Positions 63,777 to 64,000 of a DNA stretch of 64,000 nt are shown here, one piece after another; within the stretch, counting starts at the first letter, position 1; every line of letters starts with the position of its first letter. Position numbers and translations under genes: made by a program. Source of the DNA: Neurospora tetrasperma FGSC 2508 (taxonomy: Eukaryota > Ascomycota > Sordariomycetes > Sordariales > Sordariaceae); assembly GCF_000213175.1 (NCBI RefSeq), contig NW_009799102.1, positions 1 through 64,000 on the forward strand, read 5' to 3'. The notes under the pieces are model-generated. The model made no database searches. It was not told where the DNA came from and saw nothing but the letters and a program-made list of their open reading frames with translations.

Positions 63777-64000
63777 GATGTTGGTGCATAAGGACGATGT
63801 TGAAGAGTATGTATCTGTTAAGGACAGAAAATTTGTGGCTGTAATGATCATCGCACATGATTTCGCTATTACTCCCCCTCTGTTTAGATGCTGGTCTAGA
63901 CTTTATGGCTGAGTTGATCCCCATATCGAAAATATAAACAAAGTTAGCAACTTCATAGCCATCACTCCAACATCTTCGCTCTGCGACTCTCCCTCCTTTT

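Noticed and set aside
1-64000. CRISPR arrays, 5S rRNA genes and riboswitches
   Set aside because: No spaced direct-repeat array is present, no dispersed 5S gene core was recognised by eye, and no thiamine-type aptamer was recognised in introns or leaders.

Overview
The window is the left end of a chromosome from a filamentous ascomycete, most likely a Neurospora-like member of the Sordariales. The evidence is a terminal (CCCTAA)n telomere at bases 1-155, short introns with GTANGT donors and CTRAC branch sites, intron-bearing tRNAs, C-rich coding sequence, and an AT-saturated block of about 7 kb with the C-to-T/G-to-A transition pattern of repeat-induced point mutation (RIP). Nothing looks bacterial.

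Layout. 0.2-1.2 kb: a SET-domain gene ending 68 bp from the telomere repeat. 2.3-4.4 kb: a type II membrane glycosyltransferase with two introns. 5.7-12.3 kb: a DOCK-family guanine nucleotide exchange factor of about 2,200 residues. 12.3-18.3 kb: gene-poor, with two inverted intron-containing tRNA-Gln(CUG) genes and a remnant of a phosphotransferase-like gene. 18.4-19.3 kb: a secreted acetylxylan-esterase-like enzyme. 21.6-23.8 kb: a Clr5-ankyrin gene broken by one in-frame TAG. 25.7-26.2 kb: a small two-exon orphan. 28.4 kb: tRNA-Ala(CGC).

28.55-36.96 kb is a nest of dead elements. An 18-bp inverted-repeat pair marks a short DNA transposon. Inside it sits a 7.7-kb LTR retrotransposon of Ty3/Gypsy type with 277-bp LTRs, destroyed by RIP.

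Beyond the nest the sequence is gene-rich: an Atl1-type alkyltransferase-like protein; a histidine phosphatase with a C-terminal PCNA-binding-like box and basic tail; the ribosome-assembly factor SDA1; a secreted Ser/Thr/Pro-rich protein; an intracellular GH13 alpha-amylase with a probable GC-AG intron; the ER chaperone Lhs1 (GRP170); a secreted A1 aspartic protease; a small coiled-coil protein; and a large bromodomain protein of the BRD8/Bdc1 type.

Most genes are unlinked housekeeping or secretory functions. The one neighbourhood with a shared theme is 37.3-39.2 kb, where two convergent genes both carry genome-maintenance signatures (Atl1 and the PIP-box phosphatase). All intron positions were read by eye from splice consensus and reading-frame continuity. 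Family names come from motif recognition, not from a search.
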